A DNA stretch of 64,000 nt from Gordonia sp. SID5947 (GTDB taxonomy: Bacteria; Actinomycetota; Actinomycetes; Mycobacteriales; Mycobacteriaceae). Of this stretch, positions 9,208 through 18,253 are shown one piece after another. The notes beneath the pieces are model-generated. The model did no database searches, had not been told where the DNA came from, and worked only from the letters and a program-made list of their open reading frames with translations. The stretch is taken from positions 4,898,001 through 4,962,000 of the forward strand of contig NZ_WWHU01000001.1 in assembly GCF_009862785.1 (NCBI RefSeq), written 5' to 3'. The position numbers were made by a program, and so were the translations under genes. Positions within the stretch are counted from its first letter, which is position 1, and every line of letters begins with the position of its first letter.

Positions 9208-10215
9208 ATGGTCGAGAAACGCGGCGGCAGAACCACGCTCGTCGACGTCGCACAGGCGGCGGGCGTGTCGAGAGCTCTCGTCTCGATCGTGATGCGCGGG
9301 GCGCCCGGCGCCAGCGACGAGACCCGCGATCGGGTGCTCCGGATCGCCGATGAGATGGGTTATGTCCCGGATCAGCGGGCGCGCAAGTTGCGTCAATCGT
9401 CGTCGCGTCTGCTCGGTGTCACTTTCGAGTTGCGTGAGCCGTTCCATGGCGACCTCGTCGAGGAGATCTACCGCGCAGCGGCCGAGGCCGGGTACGACGT
9501 CGTCATCAGTGCTGTCGCGCCGAGCCGATCTGAGTCGAATGCGGTCGACACGGTGCTGCGCGAGCGGTGTGAGGCAGCGATCCTGCTGGGTCCCCGCTTC
9601 GACGACATCGAGTTGTCGACGATCGTCGAACGGCTTCCGGTGGTCGTCGTGGCACGAGCGGGCGACGATCCGCGCGCCGGTTATGTGCGCAGTGATGACA
9701 GTGCCGGTATCGGTTTGGCGGTTGATCACCTGGTGGAACTCGGACACACGGCCATCGTGCACATCGACGGTGGCGATGCGCCCGGCGCGCACGAGAGGCG
9801 CTCCGGCTTCCGTGCGGCGATGAGCCGCCGTGGGTTTGGCGCCGGTCCGCGAGTGGTGCCCGGCGGACTCGGGCAGATCGACGGGGCCCGCGCGATGGAT
9901 GCGGTACTCGAAGGGGGTGACCCACCCACCGCGGTGATTGCCTTCAACGACGATTGCGCAACTGGCGTCATCGACACCATCATCCGCGCGGGGAAGACTG
10001 TGCCAGAGGATATCTCGGTGGTCGGCTATGACGATGCGAGGCTTGCGTCAGGGTTGCGGGTGCCACTGACGACCGTTTCCCAGGATGCGCGACAGATGGC
10101 CGATGACGCAGTGATCGGTGTGCTCTCGATGATCGATGGCGGTGATCCACCGGCAATCGTCGGTCGGCCACGGCTGGTCATACGCGGCACCACGGCGACC
10201 CGTCCGACGGCCTGA
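9208..10215 (+). CDS. LacI-family transcriptional repressor
   Basis: A 335-residue LacI/GalR protein: N-terminal helix-turn-helix and hinge (TTLVDVAQAAGVSRALVSIVM, about residues 9-60), then the periplasmic-binding-like sugar sensor, ending in the common FNDD...VVGYDD pattern. It is divergent from the dehydrogenase/isomerase pair, with two 13-base operators in between, so it very likely represses that operon and itself. The effector is unknown, presumably the pathway's sugar or cyclitol. Confidence 0.9.
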   Translation: MVEKRGGRTTLVDVAQAAGVSRALVSIVMRGAPGASDETRDRVLRIADEMGYVPDQRARKLRQSSSRLLGVTFELREPFHGDLVEEIYRAAAEAGYDVVISAVAPSRSESNAVDTVLRERCEAAILLGPRFDDIELSTIVERLPVVVVARAGDDPRAGYVRSDDSAGIGLAVDHLVELGHTAIVHIDGGDAPGAHERRSGFRAAMSRRGFGAGPRVVPGGLGQIDGARAMDAVLEGGDPPTAVIAFNDDCATGVIDTIIRAGKTVPEDISVVGYDDARLASGLRVPLTTVSQDARQMADDAVIGVLSMIDGGDPPAIVGRPRLVIRGTTATRPTA

Positions 10216-10250
10216 TCAGGCGTCCTCGCTGTGGCAGCGATTGCCGAACA

Positions 10251-10295
10251 AGAGGTTGCCATTCGAATTCGACAGCGAGTCAAACGGCAACCTCT
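10251..10295. terminator. Hairpin between converging lacI and iolA
   Basis: AGAGGTTGCC (10251-10260) pairs perfectly with GGCAACCTCT (10286-10295). The 25-base loop contains the small palindrome ATTCGAAT. It lies just after the lacI stop and 15 bases from the iolA stop, so it may serve both strands. There is no T-run, as is usual in high-GC actinobacteria. Confidence 0.5.
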
Positions 10296-10309
10296 CGGCT
10301 GATCGTCCG

Positions 10310-11836
10310 TCAGGCGTTCTGCGGGAAGCCCAAATTGAGGCCACCATGGCTGGGGTCGAGCCAGCGGCTGGTGATGGCCTTGCCGCGGGTGAAGAAGTTG
10401 ACGCCCTCCATACCGTGGGCATGGGTGTCGCCGAACAGCGAATTCTTCCAGCCACCGAAGCTGTAGTACGCCATCGGGACCGGGATGGGTACGTTGATGC
10501 CGACCATGCCGACCTCCACCTCGTTCTGGAAACGACGTGCCGCGCCACCGTCATTGGTGAAGATCGCGGTGCCGTTGCCGTACGGGTTGGAGTTGATCAG
10601 TTCGAGGGCCTCGTCATAGGTGTCGACTCGAATCACCGAGAGCACCGGGCCGAAGATCTCGTCGGTGTAGATGCTCATGTCGGTGGTGACGTTGTCGATC
10701 AGGGTCGGTCCCAGCCAGAAACCGTCGGTGTAATCGCTCGGCGCTTCGCTCGCTCCGGCACCACCGTCCACCTCGACCTGTCGGCCGTCGAGAACGATGG
10801 TGGCACCGTCCTTCTCGCCGGCATCGACGTAGGAGGCGACCTTGTCGCGGTGGGCCTTGGTCACCAGCGGCCCCATGTCGCTGTTCTTGGTACCGTCACC
10901 GATCTTGATGGTCTTGGCGCGGTCGGCGATCTTCTCGACGAGTTCATCGGCGATCGAGCCGACGGCGACACACGCCGAGATGGCCATGCATCGCTCACCG
11001 GCCGAACCGAACCCGGCGTTGACCATCGCGTCGGCGGTGACGTCGAGGTCGGCGTCGGGCAGCACGATGGCATGGTTCTTGGCACCACCGAGGGCCTGGA
11101 CGCGCTTGCCGGCGGCAGTGCCGGTGGCGTACACGTACTGGGCGATCGGGGTGGAGCCGACGAAGCTGATCGACTTGATCGATGTGTTGGTCAGCAGTTC
11201 GTCGACGGCGAGCTTGTCGCCTTGCAAGACGTTGAACACGCCGTCGGGCAGTCCGGCTTCCTTCCAGAGCTCAGCCAGCCACAGTGACGCCGACGGGTCC
11301 TTCTCCGACGGCTTGAGCACCACGGTGTTGCCGGCGGCGATGGCGATGGGGAAGAACCACATCGGCACCATGGCGGGGAAGTTGAACGGAGAGATGATGC
11401 CGATCGGCCCGAGAGGCTGGCGGATGGAGAACACGTCGACCTTGGTCGAGGCGTTCTCGGTGAACCCACCCTTGAGAAGATACGGTATGCCACAGGCGAA
11501 CTCCGCCACCTCTTGGCCGCGGCTGATCTCGCCGAGAGCGTCGGACAAGACCTTGCCGTGCTCGGCCGTGATGATCTCGGCCAACTCGGGCTTGCGTGCT
11601 TCGAGCAGCTCACGGAACTTGAAGAGGATCGCGGTGCGCTTGGCGAGGCTGGTGTCGCGCCAGGCGGGGAATGCTGATGCGGCGGCGTCGATCACCGCTC
11701 GCGCGTCCTCGAGATTCGCCAGCGACACATCCGCGGTGACCTCGCCGGTCGCCGGGTTGGTCACCGGCGCGGTCTTGCTGCTGGTGCCGGGGTAGGCCTT
11801 GTTGTTGACCCAGTGGCTGATGGTGGGTGTGGACAT
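10310..11836 (-). CDS. iolA: Methylmalonate/malonate semialdehyde dehydrogenase (IolA/MmsA)
   Basis: A 508-residue CoA-acylating aldehyde dehydrogenase converting malonate semialdehyde to acetyl-CoA (or methylmalonate semialdehyde to propionyl-CoA), the last step of inositol breakdown. The catalytic Cys is in AGERCMAIS; IISPFNFPAMVPMWFFP and the family-typical C-terminus are present. A longer open frame reaches 12196, but ATG at 11836 has GGAGG with a 7-base spacer and gives the usual N-terminus (MSTPTISHWVNNK). It is the last gene of the minus-strand iol core, separated from iolG by a 275-base repeat region. Confidence 0.93.
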   Translation of the reverse strand: MSTPTISHWVNNKAYPGTSSKTAPVTNPATGEVTADVSLANLEDARAVIDAAASAFPAWRDTSLAKRTAILFKFRELLEARKPELAEIITAEHGKVLSDALGEISRGQEVAEFACGIPYLLKGGFTENASTKVDVFSIRQPLGPIGIISPFNFPAMVPMWFFPIAIAAGNTVVLKPSEKDPSASLWLAELWKEAGLPDGVFNVLQGDKLAVDELLTNTSIKSISFVGSTPIAQYVYATGTAAGKRVQALGGAKNHAIVLPDADLDVTADAMVNAGFGSAGERCMAISACVAVGSIADELVEKIADRAKTIKIGDGTKNSDMGPLVTKAHRDKVASYVDAGEKDGATIVLDGRQVEVDGGAGASEAPSDYTDGFWLGPTLIDNVTTDMSIYTDEIFGPVLSVIRVDTYDEALELINSNPYGNGTAIFTNDGGAARRFQNEVEVGMVGINVPIPVPMAYYSFGGWKNSLFGDTHAHGMEGVNFFTRGKAITSRWLDPSHGGLNLGFPQNA

Positions 11837-11935
11837 GGGGTGTCCTCCTGTGGGGGGTGAAAGTGTGGTGGTGGTCGGGGTGATCTCGACTTCGGCAGCG
11901 CAGCCGGCGGGTCGAGACTGGGCGCGGGGTTCTGT

Positions 11936-12016
11936 TCCCTGAGGAGCGAGCTTGCGAGCGTCACGAAGGGCCCCTTCGTGACGGCCCTTCGCTGGCGCTT
12001 CGGGCCTCCTCAGGGA
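11936..12016. repeat. Nested inverted-repeat element
   Basis: Outer arms TCCCTGAGGAG (11936-11946) and CTCCTCAGGGA (12006-12016) enclose a strong inner hairpin, CGTCACGAAGG (11959-11969) with CCTTCGTGACG (11973-11983) and a 3-base loop. It looks like a short interspersed palindromic element. It could also attenuate transcription between iolG and iolA. Confidence 0.7.
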
Positions 12017-12108
12017 TCGGTCAAGGTCGGTCGGTGCTGGTCCTGAGGGATCGGTCAAGGTCGGTCGGTCCTGGTCCTGAGGGATCGGTGAAGATCGATC
12101 GGGTGTCG
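12007..12108. repeat. 34-base tandem repeat, three copies
   Basis: Three consecutive 34-base units start with TCCT(C/G)AGGGATCGGT, at 12007, 12041 and 12075. The first two are nearly identical and the third is diverged. The array runs into the 3' end of iolG and shares its first copy with the outer arm of the nested inverted repeat. With the element at 11936-12016 it fills the iolA-iolG gap, where no gene is supported. Confidence 0.75.
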
Positions 12109-12111
12109 TCC

Positions 12112-13173
12112 TCAGGCGCCGGGAATCGAAGCGCGCGAGACCATCTCGACCGTTTGTGACTCGCCGGTTTCGAGAGCCTTGACGCCGGCCGCGCACACGG
12201 CTGCAGCGGCGTACCCGTCCCAGGCGCCGGGGCCGTCGACATTGGTCCCGGCCCGCACCGCGTTGACCCAGCGCTGGATCTCGACGTCGTAGGCCACGCC
12301 GAACCGCTCGACGAAGGACGGAGTGATGTCGCCGCCCCAGACTCCCGCGATCTTGCGGCCGTCACCGGTGTCCTTCTGGACCGGGTTGCGGCGCTTGCTG
12401 ATCAGACCTTGGTCGAGGCCGATGAATGCCGAACCGAGCTCGCCGACCAGCTCGGTGCGCACCTCGTAGGCGACGCCGGTGGTGACGAAGCACTCGACGT
12501 CGACGTGGCGGCCGGACTCGGTGGTGAAGATCGCGATCTGCGGATCCTTCAGGCCTTCGGGCGCGTTCGGATTGGCTCCGGGGGCGATGATCTGCACCGA
12601 GGTGATCTCCTCGTCGAAGAAGAACCGCGTCGCGTCGACCTCGTGGACGAGCGAGTCCTTGACGATCATCGAGCTGTCGAAGCTCGGGGGCACCGCAGGG
12701 TTGCGGTGGACGAAGTGCGCCATCAGGGCCTTACCGAAGGTCCCGTCGTCGATGAGTCCCTTGAGCTGCTCGTACTCGTGGTCGAAGCGACGCATGAACC
12801 CGACCTGGATGAGCTTGCGGCCCAACTCCGCTTCGCGCTTGACGATCTCCAACGATGTGGCGACGTCGGTGGTCAGCGGCTTCTCGCACATGACGGGCTT
12901 GTTGTTCTCCAGGCAGGCGAGCAGCTGCTTCTCGTGCGTGGGGCCAGGTGTGGCGAGAATGACGGCGTCGACCTCGGGGTCGGCGATCGCGTCGAGGGGA
13001 TCGTTGATGACCCTGCATCCCGGGATCGACGACGCGAGTTCCTCGGCCTTCTCCGGAACGTAGTCGTTGAGTACGGTCACGGTGGCGCCCTTGGTGCGCT
13101 CCGTGATGCGGGCGACGTGGTCGGCGCCCATCATGCCGACGCCGAGGACGGCGATGCGCAGGTCCGTGGTCAT
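12112..13173 (-). CDS. iolG: Inositol 2-dehydrogenase (Gfo/Idh/MocA family)
   Basis: A 353-residue NAD-dependent dehydrogenase expected to oxidise myo-inositol to 2-keto-myo-inositol (scyllo-inosose). It shows LGVGMMGADH (cofactor loop), CEKPLT (catalytic Lys) and VHEVDATR (substrate Asp/His motif). ATG at 13173 overlaps the iolD stop by 4 bases and has GGAGGAG 5 bases upstream; the open frame continues much further but without family similarity. Its place between iolD and iolA supports the iolG assignment. Four other members of this family lie in the window. Confidence 0.92.
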   Translation of the reverse strand: MTTDLRIAVLGVGMMGADHVARITERTKGATVTVLNDYVPEKAEELASSIPGCRVINDPLDAIADPEVDAVILATPGPTHEKQLLACLENNKPVMCEKPLTTDVATSLEIVKREAELGRKLIQVGFMRRFDHEYEQLKGLIDDGTFGKALMAHFVHRNPAVPPSFDSSMIVKDSLVHEVDATRFFFDEEITSVQIIAPGANPNAPEGLKDPQIAIFTTESGRHVDVECFVTTGVAYEVRTELVGELGSAFIGLDQGLISKRRNPVQKDTGDGRKIAGVWGGDITPSFVERFGVAYDVEIQRWVNAVRAGTNVDGPGAWDGYAAAAVCAAGVKALETGESQTVEMVSRASIPGA

Positions 13174-15176
13174 TGGTCTCCTCCGTTGTTGAGGTCGGTG
13201 GGGTTGAGGTACGGCCGCTGAATGGCCTTCCACTGCGCGTAGACCTCGTAGGCCTGTTGGGTGGACTCGAGTGTCGAGGTTTCGGATACCGGTACGTCCC
13301 ACCAGGATTCGCTGTCGGGTGCGCCGATGAGTGGATCGGTCTCCACATGGATCACGGTGGTGCGATCCGCGGCCTTCGCCGCTTTGATCGCGTCGGTGAA
13401 CTCGGCCGCCGTGCCTGCCCGGATGACGTCGGCACCCAGTGACGCCGCGTTCGCCGCAAGGTCGATGGGAAGGGTCCCACCGTCGAGGCGACCGTCGTCG
13501 CTGCGGTACCGGTAACTGGTGCCGAAGCGCTGCGAGCCGAGAGATTCGGACAGCGAGCCGATCGAGGCGAAACCGTGGTTCTGCACCAGCACCACGATCA
13601 CCTTGAGGTTCTCCTGCACCGCGGTGACGAGTTCGGTGGCCATCATGAGGTAGGAACCATCGCCCACCATGACGAAGACGTCGCGATCGGGACATGCCAT
13701 CTTGACGCCGAGACCGCCGGCGACCTCGTAGCCCATGCAGGAGTATCCGTATTCGACGTGATAGCTCTTCGAATCGCGAGTGCGCCAGAGCTTGTGGAGG
13801 TCACCGGGCATGGAGCCGGCAGCGCAGACCACCACGTCACGTGGATCGGAGGTCTCGTTCACCAGCCCGATGACCGCACCCTGGGTAAGTGCCTCGTCCC
13901 CGGTGGCGATGTTGGTGCCGACCGAACTCGGGGAGTACGCCGTCTCGACGATGGCATCCCATTCCCTGGCGAGGGTGCCGACGCGCTCACGATAAGCGGG
14001 GTCGACCGAATACTCGGAGAGCAAGGTGTCGAGGGCTTCGATGGATTCGCGGGCGTCGGCGACCACGCTGTAGCCGCTGTGCTTGACCGAATCCAGGGAT
14101 GCCACATTGATGTTCACGAAGCGCACACCATCGCCGGTGAAGGCGGTCCGGGAGGCCGTGGTGAAATCGCTGTAGCGCGTACCGATGCCGATCACGACGT
14201 CGGCCTCGGCGGCGAGCGCGTTGGCCGCGGTGGTCCCGGTCGACCCGATGGCGCCGACGGACTGCGGATGATCGAAGGCGAGCGAGCCCTTGCCGGCCTG
14301 GCTCTGACCGACCGGGATACCGGTGCGCTCGCAGAAGCGGGCCAGCGCCTCGGTGGCCCCGCTGTAGATCACCCCGCCGCCGGCGACGATCAGCGGTCGC
14401 TGCGCCGAGCGGATGATCTCCGCGGCCTCGGCGATGACGCGCCGCTCGGGTAGCGGACGGGCGACATGCCAGGTCCGTTCGGCGAAGAGCGATTCCGGCC
14501 AGTCGAACGCTTCGGCCTGCACGTCCTGTGGAATGGCGACGGTCGCCGCGCCGGTCTCGGCCGGGTCGGTGAGGACCCGCATCGCGCCGAGTAGAGCGCC
14601 GGGCAGTTGCTCGGGTCGCCAGACGCGGTCGAAGTACCGGGACACCGGTTTGAACGCGTCGTTGACGGTGATGTCACCCGACGACGGGAGCTCGAGCTCC
14701 TGCAGAACCGGCGACGTTGCGCGTGTCGAGAAGGTGTCCGCGGGTAGCAGCAGAACCGGCAGGCGGTTGATGGTCGCCAGCGCGGCGCCGGTGAGCATGT
14801 TGGTCGCGCCGGGGCCGACGGAGGCCGTCACCGCCCAGGTCTGCAGGCGATCCTTCATCCGCGCGTACCCGACCGCGGAGTGGACCATCGCCTGTTCGTT
14901 CCGCCCGAGCACGTACTTGAGCGATAGTTCACGACCGCTGTTCACGTCATCGATCTCGTTCTGCAGCAACGCTTGGCCGAGGCCGGCAACGTTTCCGTGC
15001 CCGAAGATGCCGAAGCATCCGGCGAAGAACTTGGTGCGCTCCCCGTCGCGCTCCACGTACTGGTTGGCGAGGAACCTGACGGTCGCCTGGGCGACGGTCA
15101 GACGGACGGTCGATTCACCGTGGGGGTTGCGGACGCCGGTGACTGCTCCGGCGCGTCCCTGGTTGATCGGTGCCAC
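13170..15176 (-). CDS. iolD: 3D-(3,5/4)-trihydroxycyclohexane-1,2-dione hydrolase
   Basis: A 668-residue thiamine-diphosphate enzyme that opens the cyclitol ring of the dione to 5-deoxy-glucuronate. N-terminal pyrimidine-binding region (NEQAMVHSAVGYARM), central domain, and C-terminal diphosphate-binding motif MVGDGSYLMMATEL...VLVQN are all present, and the length matches IolD. The start is GTG at 15176. It overlaps iolG by 4 bases and lies 75 bases downstream of iolB, with a palindromic repeat in that gap. Confidence 0.94.
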   Translation of the reverse strand: MAPINQGRAGAVTGVRNPHGESTVRLTVAQATVRFLANQYVERDGERTKFFAGCFGIFGHGNVAGLGQALLQNEIDDVNSGRELSLKYVLGRNEQAMVHSAVGYARMKDRLQTWAVTASVGPGATNMLTGAALATINRLPVLLLPADTFSTRATSPVLQELELPSSGDITVNDAFKPVSRYFDRVWRPEQLPGALLGAMRVLTDPAETGAATVAIPQDVQAEAFDWPESLFAERTWHVARPLPERRVIAEAAEIIRSAQRPLIVAGGGVIYSGATEALARFCERTGIPVGQSQAGKGSLAFDHPQSVGAIGSTGTTAANALAAEADVVIGIGTRYSDFTTASRTAFTGDGVRFVNINVASLDSVKHSGYSVVADARESIEALDTLLSEYSVDPAYRERVGTLAREWDAIVETAYSPSSVGTNIATGDEALTQGAVIGLVNETSDPRDVVVCAAGSMPGDLHKLWRTRDSKSYHVEYGYSCMGYEVAGGLGVKMACPDRDVFVMVGDGSYLMMATELVTAVQENLKVIVVLVQNHGFASIGSLSESLGSQRFGTSYRYRSDDGRLDGGTLPIDLAANAASLGADVIRAGTAAEFTDAIKAAKAADRTTVIHVETDPLIGAPDSESWWDVPVSETSTLESTQQAYEVYAQWKAIQRPYLNPTDLNNGGDQ

Positions 15177-15209
15177 GATGGCTTCTTTCTCGTCGGTGGG
15201 TTGGGGTGG

Positions 15210-15247
15210 TCTCGATACGCCACGAGCGTGCGCATGGCGTATCGAGA
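15210..15247. repeat. Interspersed palindrome between iolB and iolD
   Basis: Perfect inverted repeat TCTCGATACGCCA (15210-15222) and TGGCGTATCGAGA (15235-15247) with a 12-base loop. It belongs to the same TCTCGATACG family as 2411-2540 and 49559-49653. Inside the operon it could form a stabilising or attenuating RNA hairpin. Confidence 0.75.
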
Positions 15248-15251
15248 TCCA

Positions 15252-16124
15252 TCAGCCGGACTTCTTCTCGTGCAGGGGGAGTCGCGGGTCGACCTCCTGG
15301 TGCTCCCAGCTGCCGCGCAGCCAGGTGTGCGCGGGGTCGTCGCAGATCTTCCAGGCGCGCTCACCCGATCCGGCCATCACGTTCAGGTAGTACATGTCAT
15401 AGCCGGGCGCAGCGATCGACGGGCCGTGGTAGCCGTGGGGGACCAGCACCACGTCACCGCTGCGCACCTCCTCGAGCACCTCGATGGGACGCTCGGGTGT
15501 GCCGTAGACCCGGTGGTACCCGAAACCCGGAGAGCCGTCCGGCCCGTCAGCGATCTCGAAGTAATAGATCTCTTCGAGCTGCGACTCCTTGTCGCTGTTC
15601 TCGTCGTGCTTGTGGGCCGGGTAGCTGGACCAGTTACCGCCCGGGGTGATCACCTCACAGGCGATGATCGAGTCGGCCTCGAAGGCGTCGGCGGTACCGA
15701 AGTTGTGCACCTGCCGACTGCAGTTGCCTGCGCCGCGCAACTCGACCGGGACATCGCTGGCCGGCACGTACCGGAAAGGCAGTTCCGTCGCCGCCCGAGC
15801 GCCGCAGAGGGCGAACCGACCGCCATCGGCGCTCGTGACGGTGAACGTGGAACCGCGTCCGACATAGGCGAAGTCGCTGGGCCCGTCGAAAACGCTCGGC
15901 CGGCCCGCGAGGTCGAGCGAGGTGCCGTCGCATGTCACCATCGCCGACCCGGACAGCGGTACCACGATGATCTCGTCGACACCGGAGTTCCGCGTGACGG
16001 AGTCGCCGGCGCCGAGTTCGACGACGAAGAGCGAGGATTCGGTCCAGCCGGCCGATTCCGGCGTGACGTCGACGGTCAGCGGGGCCGTGGCAGACCGCGT
16101 CGGGATGTAGTACTTGCTGTTCAT
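15252..16124 (-). CDS. iolB: 5-deoxy-glucuronate isomerase
   Basis: A 290-residue double-cupin protein of the IolB/KduI family, which converts 5-deoxy-glucuronate to 2-deoxy-5-keto-gluconate. The metal-binding motif is in YPAHKHDENS, with a later conserved His in VPHGYHGPS. Length and order (before iolD, after the aldolase-like gene) fit the iol pathway. The stop of the upstream aldolase-like gene is 4 bases away, indicating one transcript. Confidence 0.93.
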   Translation of the reverse strand: MNSKYYIPTRSATAPLTVDVTPESAGWTESSLFVVELGAGDSVTRNSGVDEIIVVPLSGSAMVTCDGTSLDLAGRPSVFDGPSDFAYVGRGSTFTVTSADGGRFALCGARAATELPFRYVPASDVPVELRGAGNCSRQVHNFGTADAFEADSIIACEVITPGGNWSSYPAHKHDENSDKESQLEEIYYFEIADGPDGSPGFGYHRVYGTPERPIEVLEEVRSGDVVLVPHGYHGPSIAAPGYDMYYLNVMAGSGERAWKICDDPAHTWLRGSWEHQEVDPRLPLHEKKSG

Positions 16125-16128
16125 CGGC

Positions 16129-17031
16129 TCACCTCACCAGGTTGACCGCGGTGTCGACCGCGGTGGCCACGTCATCGTCGGCCGGATAGAGGAGGGTACG
16201 TCCCACGATCAGGCCACGTACCGACGGGATACGCAGGGCGCGTTCCCAACTCGCGAACGTCTCGTCCGGTGCGGTCTGCGGGTCCCCGCCCAGCAGCAGG
16301 GTCGGCAGGGTGGTGGCGTCCATGACGCGTTCCATCTCGTCGACCACCGGCAGCTTGAGCCAGGTGTAGGCCGACGTGGAGCCGAGCCCCTGCACGATGT
16401 GCATCGACTTGATCACCGCGTCGGCGGTGAGGTCGTTGCGAACCTTGCCGTCGATGCGGGAGGACAGGAACGGTTCGAGCATGGCGATCGAGCCGCCGGC
16501 GGCGAGCTCGTCGACGGCGGCCGCGCACGCCGTCATCATGTTGAGCGTGCCCTCGTCGGCGAGGTCCACCCGGCACAGCATCTTCGCGCCGTTGAGGCCC
16601 GCATCGATGGTCCAGGACGCGGTGGCCGAGGTCATCCGATCGTCGAGCTCGAAAGACGCGCCGGCGAGACCGCCACGATTCATCGAGGAGAACACCACCT
16701 TGTCTTCGAGGGCACCGAGGAGCAGCAGGTCCTCCAGGACATCGGAGGTGGCCAGCACCCCGTCGACGCCGGGATTGGCCAGCGCGGTGCGCAGACGATC
16801 GAGCAGGTCCGACCGGCTGTTCATCGCGATCGGGTTCGCTCCGACGGCCAGTGCACCGCGAGCCGGATGGTCGGCGGCGACGATCATGAGTCGGTCGGTA
16901 CCGGTCACCGTCGGGCGCCTGCGGCGCCGGGCCCAGGCCTCGGCGATGGCTTGCGGATGAGTGGCGCGGACCGCCGTCACCTCGGCATAGGTGGAACACC
17001 GCGTGGCCGCGACGGCGTCGCGGTCGATCAC
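16129..17031 (-). CDS. Aldolase-like (beta/alpha)8 protein of the iol cluster
   Basis: A 300-residue TIM-barrel protein of the DeoC/LacD aldolase type, resembling a protein found in corynebacterial iol clusters (Cgl0159-like; recalled, not searched). Its conserved stretches include LMIVAADHPARG, DGVLATSDVLEDLLLLG and LLLGGDP. It follows iolC by 30 bases and precedes iolB by 4. No classical iolJ is present, so it is the best candidate for cleaving 2-deoxy-5-keto-gluconate 6-phosphate into DHAP and malonate semialdehyde. The start is GTG at 17031. The aldolase role is inferred from pathway logic. Confidence 0.75.
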   Translation of the reverse strand: MIDRDAVAATRCSTYAEVTAVRATHPQAIAEAWARRRRRPTVTGTDRLMIVAADHPARGALAVGANPIAMNSRSDLLDRLRTALANPGVDGVLATSDVLEDLLLLGALEDKVVFSSMNRGGLAGASFELDDRMTSATASWTIDAGLNGAKMLCRVDLADEGTLNMMTACAAAVDELAAGGSIAMLEPFLSSRIDGKVRNDLTADAVIKSMHIVQGLGSTSAYTWLKLPVVDEMERVMDATTLPTLLLGGDPQTAPDETFASWERALRIPSVRGLIVGRTLLYPADDDVATAVDTAVNLVR

Positions 17032-17061
17032 GGCTCCGGGGGGCCGGTGGGCGTCGCGACC

Positions 17062-18073
17062 TCAGACATTGAGCTTCTCCTGTCGGGTGGTGGCCGGGCC
17101 GGGGACCCCGGTGGCCTTCTCTGCCACTTCCTCGGCGGTGGGCATGGCGGTCGAACACTCGAGCCGGCCCGCCACGATGGCTCCGGCGGCGTTGGCGTGA
17201 CGCAGGATCTTCTCCAGCGGCCAGCCCTCGAGCAATCCGTGGCACAGGCTGCCGCCGAAACTGTCGCCTGCGCCGAGTCCGTTCACGACGTCGACCGCCA
17301 CGGGCGCGACCTCGACGGTTTCGGTGCGTGTCTTGCCGAGTACCCCCTTGGGGCCCTGTTTGACGATGGCCAGCTCCACCCGAGGTCGAGAAGTGCGTCG
17401 GCCGCGGCGTGGGGATCTGTCTCGCCGACTGCGATCTCGCACTCCTCGCGGTTGCCCACCGCGACGGTGACATGTGACAAGGCACGACGGACCTGCTCGG
17501 TGGCCGCCTGCGCGGTGGCCCAGAACATCGGCCGGTAGTCGAGATCGAGAACCGTGAGCGACTGCCGGCCACGCGCCTCCCACGCGGCGAAGTGCGCACT
17601 GCGCGAGGCTCTTCGGACAGGCCGGTGACGGTGGACCAGTAGAGGCGCGCGTCGTGGACCGCGGCGGCGTCGATGTCGTCGACCGTGACCTGCAGATCCG
17701 GGGCGCTCGGCTTGCGATAGAAGTAGAGGGGGAAATCGTCCGGTGGGAAGATCTCGCAGAATGTGACCGGCGTGGCGTACTTGTCGTCGATCTCGACGAA
17801 TCGGTTGTCGACTCCCAATCGGACGAGCTCGCTGCGTACGAAGCGCCCGAACGGATCGTCGCCGACGCCGGAGATGAGCGCGCTGCGCTGCCCGAGCCGC
17901 GCGGCGGCCACGGTCACGTTCGCCGCGCTGCCGCCGAGGAACTTGCCGAAGCTCGTGACCTCCTCGAGGCCCACCCCGATCTGCTGAGGGTAGATGTCGA
18001 CACCGCTGCGACCGATCGCCAGCACGTCGAAATCGGGTGCGGCACCCAAACGGGATTGTTGCTGTGCGGTCAC
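17062..18073 (-). pseudogene. iolC: 5-dehydro-2-deoxygluconokinase, interrupted by two frameshifts
   Basis: A PfkB-family sugar kinase that would phosphorylate 2-deoxy-5-keto-gluconate. Similarity runs through three frames: residues from MTAQQQSRLGAAPDFDVLAIG to TGLSEEP, then SAHFAAWEARGR to ADALLDLG, then VELAIVKQGPKG to the end, which includes the PfkB motif NGLGAGDSFGG. The breaks are at a 2-base G run (17607-17608) and a 3-base C run (17379-17381) on the plus strand; adding one base at each restores a 337-residue kinase. GTG at 18073 has GGGAG 6 bases upstream. Because both shifts are homopolymer losses, sequencing error is more likely than real decay. Confidence 0.85.
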
Positions 18074-18177
18074 GTACTGCTCCCTGCTCGTGGTCGGACG
18101 GGCGGCGTGCGACGGGACTGGCTTCCCGGCTTCCGTGCCATCCACTGTGCGTCAGTTCACAACTCAAAGTCAATACT

Positions 18178-18188
18178 TTGTCCTGACA
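18178..18188. promoter_or_regulatory. iol regulon motif at the iolC / dehydrogenase divergent promoter
   Basis: TTGTCCTGACA matches the TTGTC-NN-GACA(A) motif seen also at 20887-20897, 30295-30306 and 31380-31390. It overlaps a second dyad, CAAAG-TCAATA-CTTTG (18165-18180). Position between divergent iol genes suggests a repressor site. Confidence 0.55.
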
Positions 18189-18253
18189 TTCTTACCTGGC
18201 ATAGTGGTGTCGGAGATCACATGGCCTCACAGGCCTGTCGAAGGGAATCGGAG

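Noticed and set aside
10136..11287. Plus-strand 383-residue frame
   Set aside because: Antisense to the well-supported iolA gene; low-complexity Gly/Val/Asp composition typical of high-GC shadow frames.
12007..12108. CRISPR-like array
   Set aside because: The three 34-base units abut with no unique spacers and no cas gene is present; it is a plain tandem repeat.
17283..18173. Separate gene in the second iolC frame
   Set aside because: Only its middle part resembles a PfkB kinase and joins the flanking frames; it is a frameshift segment of iolC.
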